The position numbers and the translations under genes are program-made. A stretch of 12,854 nucleotides of DNA from assembly GCA_027858595.1 (NCBI GenBank), contig JAQICK010000322.1, positions 1-12,854 on the forward strand, written 5' to 3'. Under the pieces are notes generated by a model, which searched no databases, had not been told where the DNA came from, and was given only the letters and a program-made list of their open reading frames with translations. This stretch comes from Melioribacteraceae bacterium. Its GTDB lineage: Bacteria > Bacteroidota > Ignavibacteria > Ignavibacteriales > Melioribacteraceae. Below, piece after piece: positions 12,071-12,854 of the stretch. The stretch's first letter is position 1. Every line of letters begins with the position of its first letter.

Positions 12071-12074
12071 ATTT

Positions 12075-12854
12075 TCACTTTACTTTCACGGCAATACATG
12101 TAATATCATCCGATTGCTCATTGCCTTTTGTGTGTTTATCAACTTCTCTTAAAATTCTCTTTAACGATTCGTCAGCACTTAACTCACTTAGTTGAAGCGA
12201 AAGTTCTTCCAAATTTTCATCTGAGAACTCTTCCTCACTTTGATCCATTGCTTCAGTAATTCCATCGGTAAACATTATAAGTAAATCATCTTTTTGTAAT
12301 TGAGTAATCTCTTTTTTGTATGGAACCATTGTTGGCATTACTCCCATCAGCATTCCACCAATTTTAAGTTTAATAATTTCTCCGTCTCTTATTAACAATG
12401 GTGGATTATGGCCCATGTTTACGCTTTGAAACTCCTTGCTTTCATCGTTCAATATTCCCCAGAAAAATGTAATAAATCTTCCATCGGTAGTGTTTTCGCT
12501 TACAAGATCGTTGAGTAAGTTTGACGCATCTGAAAGCTCTTTGTTCTGTTTGCTTATAGATTGCAAAAATGCTTGAAGATTTGCCATTAGCAATGCGGCT
12601 TGTACACCTTTGCCTGAAACGTCTGCAATAGCAAGTAAAATTTTTCCATCCTCTAACTTTATTGCATCGTAATAATCTCCACCAACTTGTTTTGCAGCTT
12701 TGTTAAACGCTGCAATTTCAAAGTTTACCATTGTTGGAAGTTTACTTGGCAACAATTTTTCTTGAATTTTTTTTGCAATCTCTAAATCTTTTTCGAGTTT
12801 TTGTTTTTCCAAAGTTTCTTTAAAAAGCAAACTATTTTCAATTGAAATTATTGC
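12075..12854 (-). CDS. SpoIIE/RsbU-type PP2C phosphatase, 5' end beyond the right edge
   Basis: The frame is open to the window edge, so the 259 codons seen are the C-terminal part. The first codons (AIISIENSLLFKETLEKQKL) match the last helix of a GAF domain, followed by the linker helix EKDLEIAKKIQEKLLP and the PP2C domain. Its motifs are all present: VGGDYYDA, IADVSGKG, MGHNPPLLIRDG, FTDGITEAM and SDDITCIAV, with the metal-binding Asp residues in each. It should dephosphorylate a phosphoserine STAS-type protein. The next gene, another phosphatase of the same class, starts 4 nt after its stop, so the two are co-expressed. A TTG at 12830 could be taken as a start but would cut into the GAF helix and is unlikely. 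Confidence 0.9.
   Translation of the reverse strand, partial: AIISIENSLLFKETLEKQKLEKDLEIAKKIQEKLLPSKLPTMVNFEIAAFNKAAKQVGGDYYDAIKLEDGKILLAIADVSGKGVQAALLMANLQAFLQSISKQNKELSDASNLLNDLVSENTTDGRFITFFWGILNDESKEFQSVNMGHNPPLLIRDGEIIKLKIGGMLMGVMPTMVPYKKEITQLQKDDLLIMFTDGITEAMDQSEEEFSDENLEELSLQLSELSADESLKRILREVDKHTKGNEQSDDITCIAVKVK

Overview
The window looks like a chromosome of the Ignavibacteria/Chlorobi side of the Bacteroidota. It is AT-rich, it carries a secreted protein with a signal peptide, FG-GAP-type repeats and a C-terminal type IX secretion (T9SS) sorting domain with the NPFNP signature, and it encodes GAF/SpoIIE phosphatases of a kind common in that group. The lineage is inferred from gene content and style; no marker gene settles it.

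Positions 1 to about 5220 look like the integrase end of a temperate phage or phage-like integrative element. A tyrosine recombinase (3976-5154, +) ends about 110 bp from the 3' end of a tRNA-Asp gene (5263-5336, -), the usual layout for a tRNA-targeted element. To its left lie an HTH repressor (3180-3533, +) and a coiled-coil protein without HTH (3560-3886, +). A compact switch region (about 3098-3182) separates them from a leftward early operon: a ribbon-helix-helix regulator, an excisionase-like HTH protein, a 34-residue membrane peptide coupled by an ATGA overlap, a winged-helix-like protein, a zinc-ribbon protein, a DUF4373 replication-type protein, then small unknown genes running off the left edge. 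The far attachment site is not in the window. Several short dispersed repeats sit between the early genes.

From 5222 rightwards is host housekeeping, all on the minus strand: the tRNA-Asp with its terminator, a 6-phosphofructokinase gene (pfkA) 26 bp downstream of ribonuclease HIII (rnhC), a terminator, the T9SS-exported FG-GAP protein with its own sigma70-like promoter, and two adjacent SpoIIE/RsbU-type PP2C phosphatases. One phosphatase is a PDZ/multi-TM/GAF/SpoIIE protein; the other is GAF/SpoIIE and is cut by the right edge. They probably feed a partner-switching or other STAS/anti-sigma pathway whose other parts lie elsewhere.

The most interesting parts are the switch region, where an approximately 30-bp unit containing a GTTTC/GAAAC palindrome and TTTTGTCAA is duplicated across the early promoter; the unannotated 34-residue membrane peptide; the paired repressor and HTH-less coiled-coil gene; and the upstream reading frame joined to the integrase except for one UGA. 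All functional statements rest on reading the translated sequence; no database search was possible.
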